DNA of 64,000 nucleotides from an uncultured Lachnospiraceae bacterium (GTDB taxonomy: Bacteria > Bacillota > Clostridia > Lachnospirales > Lachnospiraceae). Shown here piece after piece: positions 1 to 8,636 of the stretch. The notes beneath the pieces are model-generated. The model worked only from the letters and a program-made list of their open reading frames with translations. It made no database searches and had not been told where the DNA came from. A program made the position numbers and the translations under genes. The DNA is taken from assembly GCA_937891165.1 (NCBI GenBank), contig CALAEX010000066.1:1-64000 (forward strand), in the 5' to 3' direction. How positions within the stretch are numbered: position 1 is the first letter of the stretch; the number at the start of each line of letters is the position of its first letter.

Positions 1-173
1 ATGGTTTCAGGATTACCATCTTTTCTAGCACCGGTTACTTCTGCCACTTCTTCAATTTCAATATAGATTCTTGTAGCAGCTGGGTCGATGCTTTTAACAA
101 CATAAGAGTTTCTTGATAAGAATTCGTTTAATTCTGCAAAATTGTTAAATGTTTTAATTGTAGTATTAGCCAT
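1..173 (-). CDS. Unknown protein, C-terminus outside window
   Basis: Partial gene reading leftward off the window; only the first 57 residues are visible. They start MANTTIKTFNNFAEL and contain an acidic run (IYIEIEEVAEVTGARKDG). I recognise no family. The start is taken at 173 because the upstream leader is nearly identical to the one in front of the unrelated gene at 23346 and the identity stops exactly at this ATG. An in-frame ATG at 194 (reading MVRVVNT) is an alternative with its own GGCGG ribosome-site candidate. The gene sits behind a conserved promoter and structured leader. Confidence 0.6.
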   Translation of the reverse strand, partial: MANTTIKTFNNFAELNEFLSRNSYVVKSIDPAATRIYIEIEEVAEVTGARKDGNPET

Positions 174-310
174 GGTATTCACCACTCGGACCATATAAAG
201 TCCGCCTTTCTTTTTTTTATTTTTTATGATAGTCTTTTCAAACTTCTATCAAGTTCCGCCTCCGATTATTTATATTTACGGAGCACTATTTAGTTTTTTA
301 TTTACTTATT
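174..310 (-). promoter_or_regulatory. Conserved structured 5' leader, copy L1
   Basis: Leader of the edge gene. Hairpin 1 pairs CTCCG with CGGAG (259-284). Hairpin 2 pairs TGATAG with CTATCA (228-251). A third weaker stem (GGAC/GTCC) surrounds the upstream ATG. Nearly the same sequence lies at 23225-23345, with related copies at 4255 and 40845. Seen directly; a regulatory role is inferred. Confidence 0.6.
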
Positions 311-312
311 TA

Positions 313-353
313 CACGAAAATTATATATCATTGAGAGAAACTACTTTACGGTT
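313..353 (-). promoter_or_regulatory. Putative phage promoter
   Basis: Read on the minus strand, this is the block ACCGTAAAGTAGTTTCTCTC followed by AATGATATATAATTTTCGTG. It recurs at 9163-9202 and 23170-23208, each time upstream of a gene. It lies directly after the terminator of the gene at 399. Confidence 0.5.
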
Positions 354-359
354 AAAAAA

Positions 360-391
360 GACTAGTAAGACTATTATAGTCTTACTAGTCA
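360..391 (-). terminator. Rho-independent terminator
   Basis: A near-perfect stem of GACTAGTAAGACTA with its complement is followed on the minus strand by a T-run. It ends the beta-helix gene just before the promoter of the edge gene. Confidence 0.8.
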
Positions 392-398
392 ATATTTA

Positions 399-1883
399 TT
401 AAGATACAGTAATTACTGGTTTGTTTTCATCTGTGAAAGGCATATCCTTTCCTGCAGAGTATAAATAATATAACTGTAATTTGTCGTTGTGTTTGTTTCC
501 GATTAAGGAAATCTTAACGTTACTCATATTTGTTGTAGCAGCACCATATGGCTGAACTAACAATAATCCAGCATAATCTGGATTTACGGTATCCGTTTTC
601 AGATATGTGTTGTTTTTAATAATGATTTCACAGTTAGCGTCACCTTTTGTACCAACACGAATTGCATTTCCGGAATATTCAAATACGTTGTTACAGATGC
701 TAATTCTAGCATTATCCTCAACGTCATAAATACAGATGGTATTGTTACTACACACTTCTTCTTCAAAGTAGTTATCAGAAATTTCTGTTCCATCTGCTAA
801 CCTTTGGACTAATTCAAAACAGTTGTAGAATTTTCCAGCATCAGTTTTAATATTATTTCCAAAGAAGCATCCTTTAACAACAAGTTTTACAGGAGTTTCT
901 CCTTTTGGTAATACCAGATAAGATTTTGCCTGATATGGAGACATGTCTTTTACGATACAATTTTCCAATGTAACGGAAGCACCTGTCTTAGCTTCGATAC
1001 GGGAATCTTTTGTTAAAGTAACACCTCTTAACGTAAGAGAAGCACCTTCAGCTACTTCAATACCACCACTAATCACAGTATCAGTTATTTTTCCTTTATA
1101 AGCTTTGGAGTTTACAGGAATATCCGGATAAGCACCAAGAATAGTAACATCACCAGTTACTTTAATAGGAGATGCAACTTCACCTTTATCCAAATTAATT
1201 ACAGAAGCCCCAGCTTCAATCATAGTATTTACAGTAACGGCATCAGTAACGCAAGGAGAAACTTCTCCAACAGCATTTTTAATTAATTTAACATCTAATT
1301 TCTTAACAACACCATTATCTATAATAATAACATCTTTCGGAGCTAACCCAGTTTCATAAGAGATAGCTACTACTTTTGCTGTAGTTGTAACATCTTTACC
1401 TGCTTCTAAATCGAGATAAGTTAATGCTTCATAAACACTACCTTCTCTGATTGTAAATTCATTTGAAGTTTCATCAGATAATTCAACTACAAACTGAACT
1501 CCGTAATTAAAGCTAACCATCATTCTTGCTACTTCATCGCCTTTAGCATCGAATTCAAGAATTTCTCTTACTGGTACAGTAATGATATTAGATTCGTACT
1601 CTTTAGAACAATCTACGCTAATAGAAACCGGTGTTACGTCTTCACTAAAATAACTCTTTGTAGTTTCAATAGAAGAGTAGTTACGTTTCACAGTTTTTGT
1701 TGTATAATTTACTTTACACAGCTTACCAGTGATAGTTTTAATATCACCATTTTCTGCATAACGAAGACCATTGATAACATCACCTTTAGTGAACATACTG
1801 CTGGAGACATTCCCATTTACATAAATTGTGTTAATAGCAACATTCAGAACTGGGTCTAAATGAGTTTCAATAATTCTTGCCAT
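399..1883 (-). CDS. Beta-helix repeat virion-type protein
   Basis: A 494-residue protein. Residues about 215-400 read as short repeated beta-strand turns (ISGGIEVAEGASLTLRG, IEAKTGASVTLENCIV, NARISICNNVFEYSGNAIRV), the pattern of a right-handed parallel beta-helix as in phage tailspikes and head fibres. The N-terminal 200 residues are a separate region that I do not recognise. There is no signal peptide or membrane segment. A ribosome site (AAAGGAAT) precedes the ATG and a strong terminator follows. By inference it is a surface-exposed virion protein or fibre. No catalytic residues can be assigned, so the enzyme versus decoration question stays open. Confidence 0.6.
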   Translation of the reverse strand: MARIIETHLDPVLNVAINTIYVNGNVSSSMFTKGDVINGLRYAENGDIKTITGKLCKVNYTTKTVKRNYSSIETTKSYFSEDVTPVSISVDCSKEYESNIITVPVREILEFDAKGDEVARMMVSFNYGVQFVVELSDETSNEFTIREGSVYEALTYLDLEAGKDVTTTAKVVAISYETGLAPKDVIIIDNGVVKKLDVKLIKNAVGEVSPCVTDAVTVNTMIEAGASVINLDKGEVASPIKVTGDVTILGAYPDIPVNSKAYKGKITDTVISGGIEVAEGASLTLRGVTLTKDSRIEAKTGASVTLENCIVKDMSPYQAKSYLVLPKGETPVKLVVKGCFFGNNIKTDAGKFYNCFELVQRLADGTEISDNYFEEEVCSNNTICIYDVEDNARISICNNVFEYSGNAIRVGTKGDANCEIIIKNNTYLKTDTVNPDYAGLLLVQPYGAATTNMSNVKISLIGNKHNDKLQLYYLYSAGKDMPFTDENKPVITVS

Positions 1884-1981
1884 TTCAATTTATTCCTTTC
1901 TTATTTTCATTTGTGGAACACATCCACTACTTATTAATTTGTTTTCTAATACGTGAAAATCCTAAAATTTATTTAGTGAAA

Positions 1982-2013
1982 TGAAAGGGATACTATTTCA
2001 AGTATCCCTTTCA
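1982..2013 (-). terminator. Terminator
   Basis: Stem TGAAAGGGATACT paired with its complement across a 6-nt loop, just after the stop of the gene at 2018 on the minus strand. The T-run is weak, so termination is inferred from the stem and its position. Confidence 0.65.
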
Positions 2014-2017
2014 TTAT

Positions 2018-3328
2018 TTAAACTTCTTCATCATTAATCGTAAACTGGTATGAAATATCTTCATCCTTATCAATTGTGATGATTTTTCTTTCTTTTGAAT
2101 CTGAATCTTCATTGATTGTAAGACCCATTAAAACATCTTTATCATTACTAGAAGTAAATAATACGAAATTATCACCTTCATAATTCATGATAGTAAACAT
2201 CGTATAGACGTCATTATTTTTTATCATTGCAGCTAATAACTTACATTCAAGCTCCACTTGAATATACATTTTAAGCTGTTCATGAATATTAAAATCGATA
2301 ACACAAGGTTCTACGACATTTGGAATGTATGTTTTTACCATATCTTGATTAAAATGATATAAATCTTTTTTAAGATATTCTAATCCTTTAGAAGCAATAG
2401 AATCTGCAATAGTTTTATCACCAAAAATGATTACATCTTTATTTACTTCTCCAATAATATCACCATTCTCAAGATACATATTTTTTCTTTTCGTTTCATA
2501 AACTCTATCCAGAGTATCTAAAGTAGTTTCTCTTATAATACCTGCTTTATAATAGTTCATGTAAGTACTAAGAACATCCATTAATTCCATATTAGAATTT
2601 TGAATTTTTTCTTCCACCAGTAATAAGAATGGGTCTTCTTTATCACTTCCATTAAAAAAGGTTTCGTGACTAAAACCATGTTTATCGTAAAAACAGGATA
2701 AAACATAAGCAAAATCCATTATGATTTTTCCATTAAGCTCTGTTTTTACAATTTTGCGTAATACTTTAAAATATCTGAAAGAGCTGGAAATAATTTCATT
2801 CACACTCCCAGGAGCATATAAATCATATAAAATCTCTGTAGCATTTACGACCACGTCTAAAATATCAAAAAGAACGATTCTAGCCATTTTGATTGGGTAA
2901 TAGAAATCGTCAATTTCTTTTCCATATGCTCTACACTCACCAAGGAATTCACAACTTTCTTTATAGATATACACTAAATCAGATAATCCACCTATAGTGA
3001 AGTTTCTAACTCTCATGTAATATTTATACAAAAAATGTTTTGGGTGAGATTCATTTGCTGCATCTGGTGGATAACCTAAATCTCTCAAAAAAGATTTTCT
3101 GATATTTCCCATTGTAGCATTGTCCCGGTTGTTGATATTTTCATATCGTTCAATGGTCCTTCGTGTTAAATCTTCTAATCCAAATCGTTTTGAAGTTTCA
3201 AAATCTATGGTCATTAAATTACGAATTTTTGAAGAATAGATTTCATAGTATTGACCAATAGCTCTAGCGGATTCATCATCCACATGATTAATATTTTCTA
3301 TTGTGATTTTATCATATATTCTTTCCAT
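2018..3328 (-). CDS. Unknown phage protein, 436 aa
   Basis: A mostly helical, soluble 436-residue protein starting MERIYDKITIENINHVDDES. I recognise no motif. It has no membrane segment or signal peptide, and its last 40 residues are acidic. It lies 14 bp downstream of the zinc-finger nuclease-like gene on the same strand, so the two are probably co-transcribed. A hairpin terminator follows. Function unknown. Confidence 0.65.
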   Translation of the reverse strand: MERIYDKITIENINHVDDESARAIGQYYEIYSSKIRNLMTIDFETSKRFGLEDLTRRTIERYENINNRDNATMGNIRKSFLRDLGYPPDAANESHPKHFLYKYYMRVRNFTIGGLSDLVYIYKESCEFLGECRAYGKEIDDFYYPIKMARIVLFDILDVVVNATEILYDLYAPGSVNEIISSSFRYFKVLRKIVKTELNGKIIMDFAYVLSCFYDKHGFSHETFFNGSDKEDPFLLLVEEKIQNSNMELMDVLSTYMNYYKAGIIRETTLDTLDRVYETKRKNMYLENGDIIGEVNKDVIIFGDKTIADSIASKGLEYLKKDLYHFNQDMVKTYIPNVVEPCVIDFNIHEQLKMYIQVELECKLLAAMIKNNDVYTMFTIMNYEGDNFVLFTSSNDKDVLMGLTINEDSDSKERKIITIDKDEDISYQFTINDEEV

Positions 3329-3342
3329 GAGTAATAACCTCT

Positions 3343-4140
3343 CTATGGCATAAATATTTTGTCATTTTCATCATTATGAATTTTTTCTTTCATTAAAGAC
3401 AAAAACTGTAAGAACTTAATATGGTTCTTATTTTCAATTTTGATATAGCTAAATGTATTTTTGTTTGATTTCATAACAGCATCTTTTAAACGTTCTTTTA
3501 CTTTATCCACATCTTGAATTTTGTGATGCGTATTTGGGTTATCACCACCATCTTTAATTTCAATTTCAAGACCTAAGGATGGGATGAAGAAATCAGGAAT
3601 ATAAAAATGCTGTTTACCTTCATATGTGTAAAAATAAGTATGAGGTGATGGAGCAATAATATCCTTAGAATCGAAATACATATCCAAATCTAAGAATTTT
3701 AAAAACTCTAATTCATAACTTCCTGTATATGGAGTTTTTGTAATTCCATCTCTCCATGTATATATACCAGAAATCTTTCTATTAGCTAACATCTTTTTCT
3801 GTTGCTCTGGGTCGTCAAGTAAAGTAGTTTTACCATACTTTCCAATCATTCGTTTTTTAAATTCTTCTCTGTAAATATCTTTACATTTAGGATTATTACA
3901 GAATCTATTGTATTTATGGGTTACTTCGTTCCAATCTGTTTCTTTTTTACAGATAACACAAGAGCCCTTAAGTTTCCCTGTTTTTTGGTAGTAATAATAT
4001 CTCCAGCCTGAAAAACCTGTTGGTAAGAAATCGATATGAACGGTTTCTAAGTGTTCAGTATAGGCATCAGGTTCTAAGAAATATGTATCACAAAAGGAAC
4101 AGCGAACTTTTTTCTTTGATCGCATCTTTGTTGTTGACAC
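3343..4140 (-). CDS. Zinc-finger protein with PD-(D/E)XK nuclease-like core
   Basis: 265 residues. The N-terminus carries a C2H2-type finger (CSFCDTYFLEPDAYTEHLETVH, about residues 14-35, split here as CxxC then HxxxxH). A second Cys cluster follows (CVICKK, then CNNPKC, about 59-85). The C-terminal half has the spacing of a PD-(D/E)XK fold: a conserved E in YELEFLKFLD, then YIPDFFIP, then EIEIKDGG. The D of PDF and the E and K of EIK would be the metal-binding and catalytic residues. Such zinc-finger plus nuclease proteins are common phage DNA-processing or homing enzymes. The exact role is not certain. It is the first gene of a minus-strand pair with the gene at 2018. Confidence 0.55.
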   Translation of the reverse strand: MSTTKMRSKKKVRCSFCDTYFLEPDAYTEHLETVHIDFLPTGFSGWRYYYYQKTGKLKGSCVICKKETDWNEVTHKYNRFCNNPKCKDIYREEFKKRMIGKYGKTTLLDDPEQQKKMLANRKISGIYTWRDGITKTPYTGSYELEFLKFLDLDMYFDSKDIIAPSPHTYFYTYEGKQHFYIPDFFIPSLGLEIEIKDGGDNPNTHHKIQDVDKVKERLKDAVMKSNKNTFSYIKIENKNHIKFLQFLSLMKEKIHNDENDKIFMP

Positions 4141-4224
4141 TTTTCTTACCTACCTTTCTTATTTAAAATACTTAAAGTAATGTGCTTTCATCTAAATAAC
4201 TATTATACGTAAAATGGATAAAAT

Positions 4225-4245
4225 CATTGATATAATATTATGGTG
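4225..4245 (+). promoter_or_regulatory. Putative phage promoter
   Basis: CATTGATATAATATTATGG lies about 25 bp before the conserved leader L2. It is one variant of the GATATATTAT-type motif repeated through the window. Confidence 0.4.
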
Positions 4246-4254
4246 TAGATGAAT

Positions 4255-4380
4255 AAAAATAATTGAATAGCGCTCCGTAAAAAGTCAGAATAAATCGGAG
4301 GCGGAAGAGTATCACTTCTAATTGATACACAAGTAAATATAGTTATGGGTGGAGATAATATCAAGAGCCCGGAGGTAATT
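4255..4380 (+). promoter_or_regulatory. Conserved structured 5' leader, copy L2
   Basis: Hairpin 1 is CTCCG/CGGAG (4273-4300) with a different loop from the other copies. Hairpin 2 is GTATCA/TGATAC (4309-4328), which replaces the TGATAG/CTATCA stem of L1 and L3 by compensatory changes. The last part, from ATGGGTGGAGATAAT to GGAGGTAATT, recurs at 9222-9260. Confidence 0.6.
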
Positions 4381-5547
4381 ATGTTAAACAAATTTAAAAT
4401 CGTAGAAAAATCCTTACAGGAAACTATCAAATCCAAAACTGGTCGTAAAGGTCTCAAGATGTACAAGGAAGTTAAATCTAACGTGGTTAAACCTTCCTTA
4501 GCGAAGAAAACCATCGGAGGTTTCAGTCGTGGGATTCAGAAAGAACGTCAGTTAATCGCAGACAAAAAGTATCATCAGGCGGTAAAAGAGTGGAGAGCTT
4601 CTATGCTCCGTCTTGCTCTTGAGATGGTTGATACCATCGAGTTTGCTATGAAGAAATTCGGGTATACAGAAGATGAAGCAAAGGCTTATTCCGACAGAGC
4701 ACTTGCTAAAGTTTTAGTAATCAAAGAACGTCTTGCTTCTGGTAAGTATGATTCTATGATTAACGATGTTCCATTTGCAATCGAAACTTTTACAGCAGAA
4801 ATCATCGCCGCATCTGGTATGGGATTGCTTGAACAGAAGTTCTTCAATTCCTGTGTGAATAGTGCTACCGAAGATTCTGAAGAAAATCTCGATGATGAGT
4901 TCGAAGATGATTCTTGGGATTTAGACGAAGAATTCCCAGAAGATTTCGAAGGAACAATCGAAGATTATGATCTCGGTGAAGAGTCTGTAGTAGAAGATTT
5001 TCGCGAAGTTGTAACTGTCGTAGATGGACCCAAAGTAGAAATCGTTGAAGATGAAGAATACAGAAAAGCAGTTCGTCAGAGACGAATTACTTATGTAGAA
5101 AATCTTCTCATTGCTACAGGTCCAACAGTAGGATGTTATGATGATGTCACAGACCTTCTTGATAAGCTTGGTGAAGCAGATCTTCAGAAACTTCACGATG
5201 GCGGATACGATGATGTGAGTGATAGCGATTTCTACAATCACGTTCATACCGATATCATTACAGTAGTTACAGAGGCTTATGCTAATGCTCTTAAAAGAGA
5301 AGAAGTAAAAGCCGAAGAAACATCTGAAGAAACACCAGCAGAAGAAGCTCCGATTGAAGAATCTCAGGAACCAGAAGAAGTTCAGGTGGTTGAAGAAGTT
5401 ATTGAAGAAACATCTGAAGAACCTGAAACTGCTGTTGAAGCTATAGAAGCTGCTGTAAAAGAAGTATTAGAAATAGATACCGAATCCAATAACAAATACC
5501 CTGCTAAAAAGAAGGGTAGAAAATCAGCTAATACTTCTGAAAAATAA
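4381..5547 (+). CDS. Unknown acidic-tailed protein
   Basis: 388 residues from MLNKFKIVEKSLQETIKSK. The N-terminal 150 residues are basic and helical. From about residue 160 on the protein becomes very acidic. The tail is made of Glu/Pro/Ala repeats (EETSEETPAEEAPIEES) and ends in a basic patch KKKGRK. The start at 4381 has GGAGG seven bases upstream. An in-frame ATG at 4345 belongs to a leader shared with the gene at 9261, and the shared sequence ends exactly at the downstream ATG. Low-complexity acidic tails are common in phage scaffold or internal proteins, but I do not assign a function. Confidence 0.65.
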   Translation: MLNKFKIVEKSLQETIKSKTGRKGLKMYKEVKSNVVKPSLAKKTIGGFSRGIQKERQLIADKKYHQAVKEWRASMLRLALEMVDTIEFAMKKFGYTEDEAKAYSDRALAKVLVIKERLASGKYDSMINDVPFAIETFTAEIIAASGMGLLEQKFFNSCVNSATEDSEENLDDEFEDDSWDLDEEFPEDFEGTIEDYDLGEESVVEDFREVVTVVDGPKVEIVEDEEYRKAVRQRRITYVENLLIATGPTVGCYDDVTDLLDKLGEADLQKLHDGGYDDVSDSDFYNHVHTDIITVVTEAYANALKREEVKAEETSEETPAEEAPIEESQEPEEVQVVEEVIEETSEEPETAVEAIEAAVKEVLEIDTESNNKYPAKKKGRKSANTSEK

Positions 5548-5560
5548 TCTACTTATAAGA

Positions 5561-5592
5561 AAGGACAGGTCTAAACAACCTGTTCTTTTTTT
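5561..5592 (+). terminator. Terminator
   Basis: Stem GACAGGT/ACCTGTT followed by seven T residues, 14 bp after the stop of the acidic-tailed gene. Confidence 0.8.
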
Positions 5593-5635
5593 ATATTTAA
5601 TACCACTAGAAAACAGTTGATTAAGCTTAAAAGAA

Positions 5636-5650
5636 AGGAGAATCGCTCCT
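5636..5650 (+). promoter_or_regulatory. Ribosome site buried in a hairpin
   Basis: AGGAG, loop AATCG, CTCCT, then C and the ATG of the next gene. The complementary arms pair the ribosome site completely. This could make translation of the gene at 5652 conditional (inference). Confidence 0.45.
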
Positions 5651-5651
5651 C

Positions 5652-6383
5652 ATGGTAAAGAATATATCTGGTGCTAGTAATGTAACTGAATATCAGTTAC
5701 AGAAATTCAACCAAGCAAACAAAGTAGAACGAGAAGATATTTTACCATTATACTTAAAATATGCAGTACAATACAATGTCCAAGTAGATGTTGCATATGT
5801 GATGTGTTTACTATATACAGATTTCTTTAAGAATGAAATTGTGAGTAATAATATCGTCGGTATTGGAACACAGGCTGGTGGAACAAAATTAGAAGAGTTT
5901 AATTCGATTGAAGATTGTGTAATTGCTCATTGCGAAATATTGCAGAAAGTATCAACTGATGCCATTATTGAATTCCCAAAATCTAATTTATATAGAAGAC
6001 TGGGAAACAATTCCTGTAACTATAGTTCTGAGTTATACGTTTTATTTAATTACGAAGAACTTACAAACTATACGATTTATCAATATTCCATTTTCATAAG
6101 AGAAATTAATAGAACGAGAAAAGAAAACCCGGGATGGGTCGTAAGTGACAATTTCTATTATTATATTAAAGTAATGAGTAGTAGAAGTAAGAGAAGAATA
6201 GTTTCTTTACGAAGTGAATTGTTCAATAAAGGATTTAAATCAGACCAGTTATTTATAACTTGTACAAATGGGATGTACACATTAGAAGCCGGAAGACATA
6301 GAGACCCATCATCATCACAAATTATGTTGAATAATTTACAAATGTACGGTTATAATGGTATTATGAGTTTTAGAAGGAAGTAG
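5652..6383 (+). CDS. Possible glucosaminidase-like protein with SPOR-like end
   Basis: 243 residues. Residues about 45-105 (VDVAYVMCLLYTDFFKNE, then NNIVGIGTQAGG, then FNSIEDCVIAHCEILQKV) resemble the core of bacterial glucosaminidase domains, in which an N-x-x-GI segment precedes an F-x-S-x-x-x-x-x-x-A-H segment. The last 35 residues (MYTLEAGRHRDPSSSQ, LNNLQMYGYNGI) resemble a SPOR peptidoglycan-binding repeat. Both matches are by eye and weak, so the enzyme call is tentative. There is no signal peptide. The ribosome site is buried in a 5-bp hairpin, and the stop codon lies inside the terminator stem. Confidence 0.4.
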   Translation: MVKNISGASNVTEYQLQKFNQANKVEREDILPLYLKYAVQYNVQVDVAYVMCLLYTDFFKNEIVSNNIVGIGTQAGGTKLEEFNSIEDCVIAHCEILQKVSTDAIIEFPKSNLYRRLGNNSCNYSSELYVLFNYEELTNYTIYQYSIFIREINRTRKENPGWVVSDNFYYYIKVMSSRSKRRIVSLRSELFNKGFKSDQLFITCTNGMYTLEAGRHRDPSSSQIMLNNLQMYGYNGIMSFRRK

Positions 6384-6408
6384 GAATTATCCTACTTCCT
6401 TCTTATTT
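6372..6408 (+). terminator. Terminator overlapping the stop codon
   Basis: AGAAGGAAGTAGG pairs with CCTACTTCCTTCT. The last codons and the TAG stop of the gene at 5652 form the left arm. On the minus strand it also follows the cassette ending at 6413. Confidence 0.75.
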
Positions 6409-6412
6409 AATT

Positions 6413-6739
6413 TTAGTCAATAAATAAATATATATCTGCAATTAAATCATTAATAAATCCTTGGAAATATGTTCGCATATTTCCACATGTTAATATACCT
6501 GTATTTGAATCGTATGATTTAAATAAAATATATTCTTTTGGATATCCAGAATTTAGTAAAGATGTATCAGCATAATTTTGTATTTTAACATAAGATATGA
6601 AAAAATCTGAAACTGTGATTTTATTAATATTATCAACTAAACCAGATATATCAAAAGTTTGTTCCTTATTAAAAGTTACATTGGTCTTTATTAAAATTTT
6701 TTGTCCCATATCATTTCCGCCTTCTATTAAGGATTTCAC
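6413..6739 (-). CDS. Variable cassette A
   Basis: Up to 108 residues if it starts at the GTG at 6739; an internal ATG at 6709 (MGQKILIKTN) is an alternative. It lies directly behind palindromic element copy A. It has no constant KTYVGTDG domain. The element-gene joint reads AGTAAGGTGAAA, where cassettes C and E read AGTAACGTGAGTAAGGTGAAA, as if the 9-11 bases between two GTAA repeats had been lost. The predicted product is a small beta-rich domain ending in IADIYLFID. Function unknown. By context it belongs with the other five cassettes, which may be exchangeable virion tip or decoration domains. Confidence 0.5.
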   Translation of the reverse strand: MKSLIEGGNDMGQKILIKTNVTFNKEQTFDISGLVDNINKITVSDFFISYVKIQNYADTSLLNSGYPKEYILFKSYDSNTGILTCGNMRTYFQGFINDLIADIYLFID

Positions 6740-6740
6740 C

Positions 6741-6823
6741 TTACTATTTAGCTTAATAAAAATTCTCTATCTCCCGAGAATCATCGAGAGATAGAGAAAA
6801 TTAATTGTGCTAAATTCAATCCC
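6741..6823 (-). repeat. Palindromic element, copy A
   Basis: One of five near-identical 83-86 nt copies. Inner stem TTCTCTATCTC/GAGATAGAGAA, then TTAAT/ATTAA and an outer TTTAGC/GCTAAA stem. On the minus strand the inner stem is followed by TTTTTATT, like a terminator. Confidence 0.85.
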
Positions 6824-6835
6824 GAAAAAGAAAAT

Positions 6836-6866
6836 ATCCAGTTGCAGGAATGACCTGCAACTGGAT
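6836..6866 (-). terminator. Hairpin before element copy A
   Basis: CCAGTTGCAGG pairs with CCTGCAACTGG, and the minus strand then reads ATATTTTCTTTTT. A promoter-like TATATATTATTGAATA (minus, about 6890-6905) lies just upstream, so a very short RNA could be made here. Confidence 0.55.
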
Positions 6867-7060
6867 TGTCTTTAATTGATATTTTTATTCAATAATATAT
6901 AAGCATATTCCGAAAAACGAAATATTGGAATATTTATAGCGGATATTTTACCCACTTACTTTATTGTATTATTTTACTTACTTTTTAATATATAAAATAT
7001 ACCCCTTGAAAACATTATACTAAATTATTGAATAAAAATTAGAAAGGATGGTTTGCGATT

Positions 7061-8590
7061 ATGGATCATTCAGTACAGAATCCTGTTATTAATTTCATTG
7101 ATGAAGTTAATAAACAGAATACTCTTAGTAATAGCTATGACGCAATTAATAATGACCCTAATATTAAACTTCGCAGATTGGGCGAAACCAAACAGCAGGG
7201 TAAAGTGCTTTGTATGAATTCCATTTTGTCCAGACTCTGCAGCAATTCAATCCCAGAAATCAATGGGCGTGTTGCGAACACTCCGGATTTAGATAAAGTA
7301 GTACGTGATTATGTGGCAAGAAGAACTAATGGTCAGGATATTGACTTTTATGTAAAAGAAGCTATTAAACGTAATCCAAAAAATACAGAAGCGATTAAGA
7401 ATATTTATGAATCTGTAAGCAAAATTGTCAATGAGATGTATATCGAAAAAGAATTACATCCGGAAACTATTACAGATAATGACTATTCTTTTTCTCTTAC
7501 ACCGGAAGTTGATGATAAATTAACTGCTATTATTAGAGATAATAACCTAGATAGTTTATCAGATGTTATCAAAGATAACGTAAGAAATAATGCAATCACT
7601 GAAGTAGAACTTGCAAAGAAAGAACGTGAAGATAGACTTGCTTTGGAAGAAGAGCTTATGAATGATGAGACCATTACTACAGAAGCTGCTTTGGAAGAAG
7701 CACTAAGAGTACGTGGATTAAATGAAAGAAAATTCTACACTCCTTCTTTATTTGAAGCGGTTATGAATTCTAAGTTTAAAGAAATGCCAGTTCTTGAAAG
7801 TATTGGTGATGTAGAATATGAATGCGAATCTGAGTATTTGACAGAGGGTGTTCTTAAGAATATTGCGAATAAATTTACTGGTAATACAGAAGAAGCTGCA
7901 AAAGCTGCGATTGAAAAGAACCATACACAGTTCTTAGCAACAATCGAAAAAATGTATACCGGAGTTTATTCTCAGTACCGTTCTAAAGTATCTCCAATCA
8001 ATGTAGATTTAATTTCTAAATCTATTAAGAAAATTATGGCGGATTCTAGAGTTGGAAATGTAACTTACAAATCCAAAGTAAATATGTCAGAAGTGAAAGA
8101 AGCAGTTAGTAAATACAAAGAAAATACAAAAACTTTGTTTACTGCTAAGAAATTGACAAAATTTGATGTACCTAAGAATAAGAAAGCTTATTCTGCAAAT
8201 GATGCTGTAAGTGAAATGGTTAGTATTGTAAGTGCATTAGATACATATTTTGCAAAACCGGATGTAAAATCATTCGTAAATAAAGCGAGTGCTTTTGTTA
8301 CTGGTAAAGTAAGTAAATGCGATAATGCAAAAGATGTAAACGTTACTTACAAATTAGCAATCGAATATTATATGGCAGAACTTGCTTACTATGCACAGGG
8401 TATTGAATTTGTAGCATCTGTTTCTGAATTTGCGAAAAAACTTATGAGTAAATACAGTAATGATGCTGTAAAAGAAGCAGCTTTTGATAAAGCTATTGTA
8501 GAATATACAATGCTTAATATTTCAAAAGCATTATATCTTGAAAGCTTTAGCTTGATGGATTTACCGAATGTGATTAGAAGTTACGAATAA
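7061..8590 (+). CDS. Unknown structural-type protein
   Basis: 509 residues, highly charged and helical, starting MDHSVQNPVINFIDEVNKQN. There is a strong ribosome site (AGAAAGGATG). It has no membrane segment. Residues about 180-215 are a predicted coiled coil (ELAKKEREDRLALEEELMND). At residues 259-263 it contains LTE-G, a sequence matching the E-at-P1 specificity of T4-type prohead proteases. Similar TE-G sites occur in the products of 42172 and 44085. I infer a possible internal virion protein; no family recognised. It is followed by a bidirectional terminator. Confidence 0.55.
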   Translation: MDHSVQNPVINFIDEVNKQNTLSNSYDAINNDPNIKLRRLGETKQQGKVLCMNSILSRLCSNSIPEINGRVANTPDLDKVVRDYVARRTNGQDIDFYVKEAIKRNPKNTEAIKNIYESVSKIVNEMYIEKELHPETITDNDYSFSLTPEVDDKLTAIIRDNNLDSLSDVIKDNVRNNAITEVELAKKEREDRLALEEELMNDETITTEAALEEALRVRGLNERKFYTPSLFEAVMNSKFKEMPVLESIGDVEYECESEYLTEGVLKNIANKFTGNTEEAAKAAIEKNHTQFLATIEKMYTGVYSQYRSKVSPINVDLISKSIKKIMADSRVGNVTYKSKVNMSEVKEAVSKYKENTKTLFTAKKLTKFDVPKNKKAYSANDAVSEMVSIVSALDTYFAKPDVKSFVNKASAFVTGKVSKCDNAKDVNVTYKLAIEYYMAELAYYAQGIEFVASVSEFAKKLMSKYSNDAVKEAAFDKAIVEYTMLNISKALYLESFSLMDLPNVIRSYE

Positions 8591-8593
8591 ATA

Positions 8594-8634
8594 AAATATA
8601 GAGTAAGACTATTTCTAGTCTTACTCTATATTTT
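8594..8634. terminator. Bidirectional terminator
   Basis: AAAATATAGAGTAAGACT pairs with its full complement across a 6-nt loop. It separates the plus-strand gene at 7061 from minus-strand cassette B. Confidence 0.8.
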
Positions 8635-8636
8635 AT

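Noticed and set aside
4345..4380. Upstream ATG starts reading MGGDN or MVRVVNT as true N-termini
   Set aside because: The sequence is shared between unrelated genes and ends exactly at the downstream ATG; for the MGGDN type only the downstream ATG has a GGAGG site. For MVRVVNT the choice is less certain.
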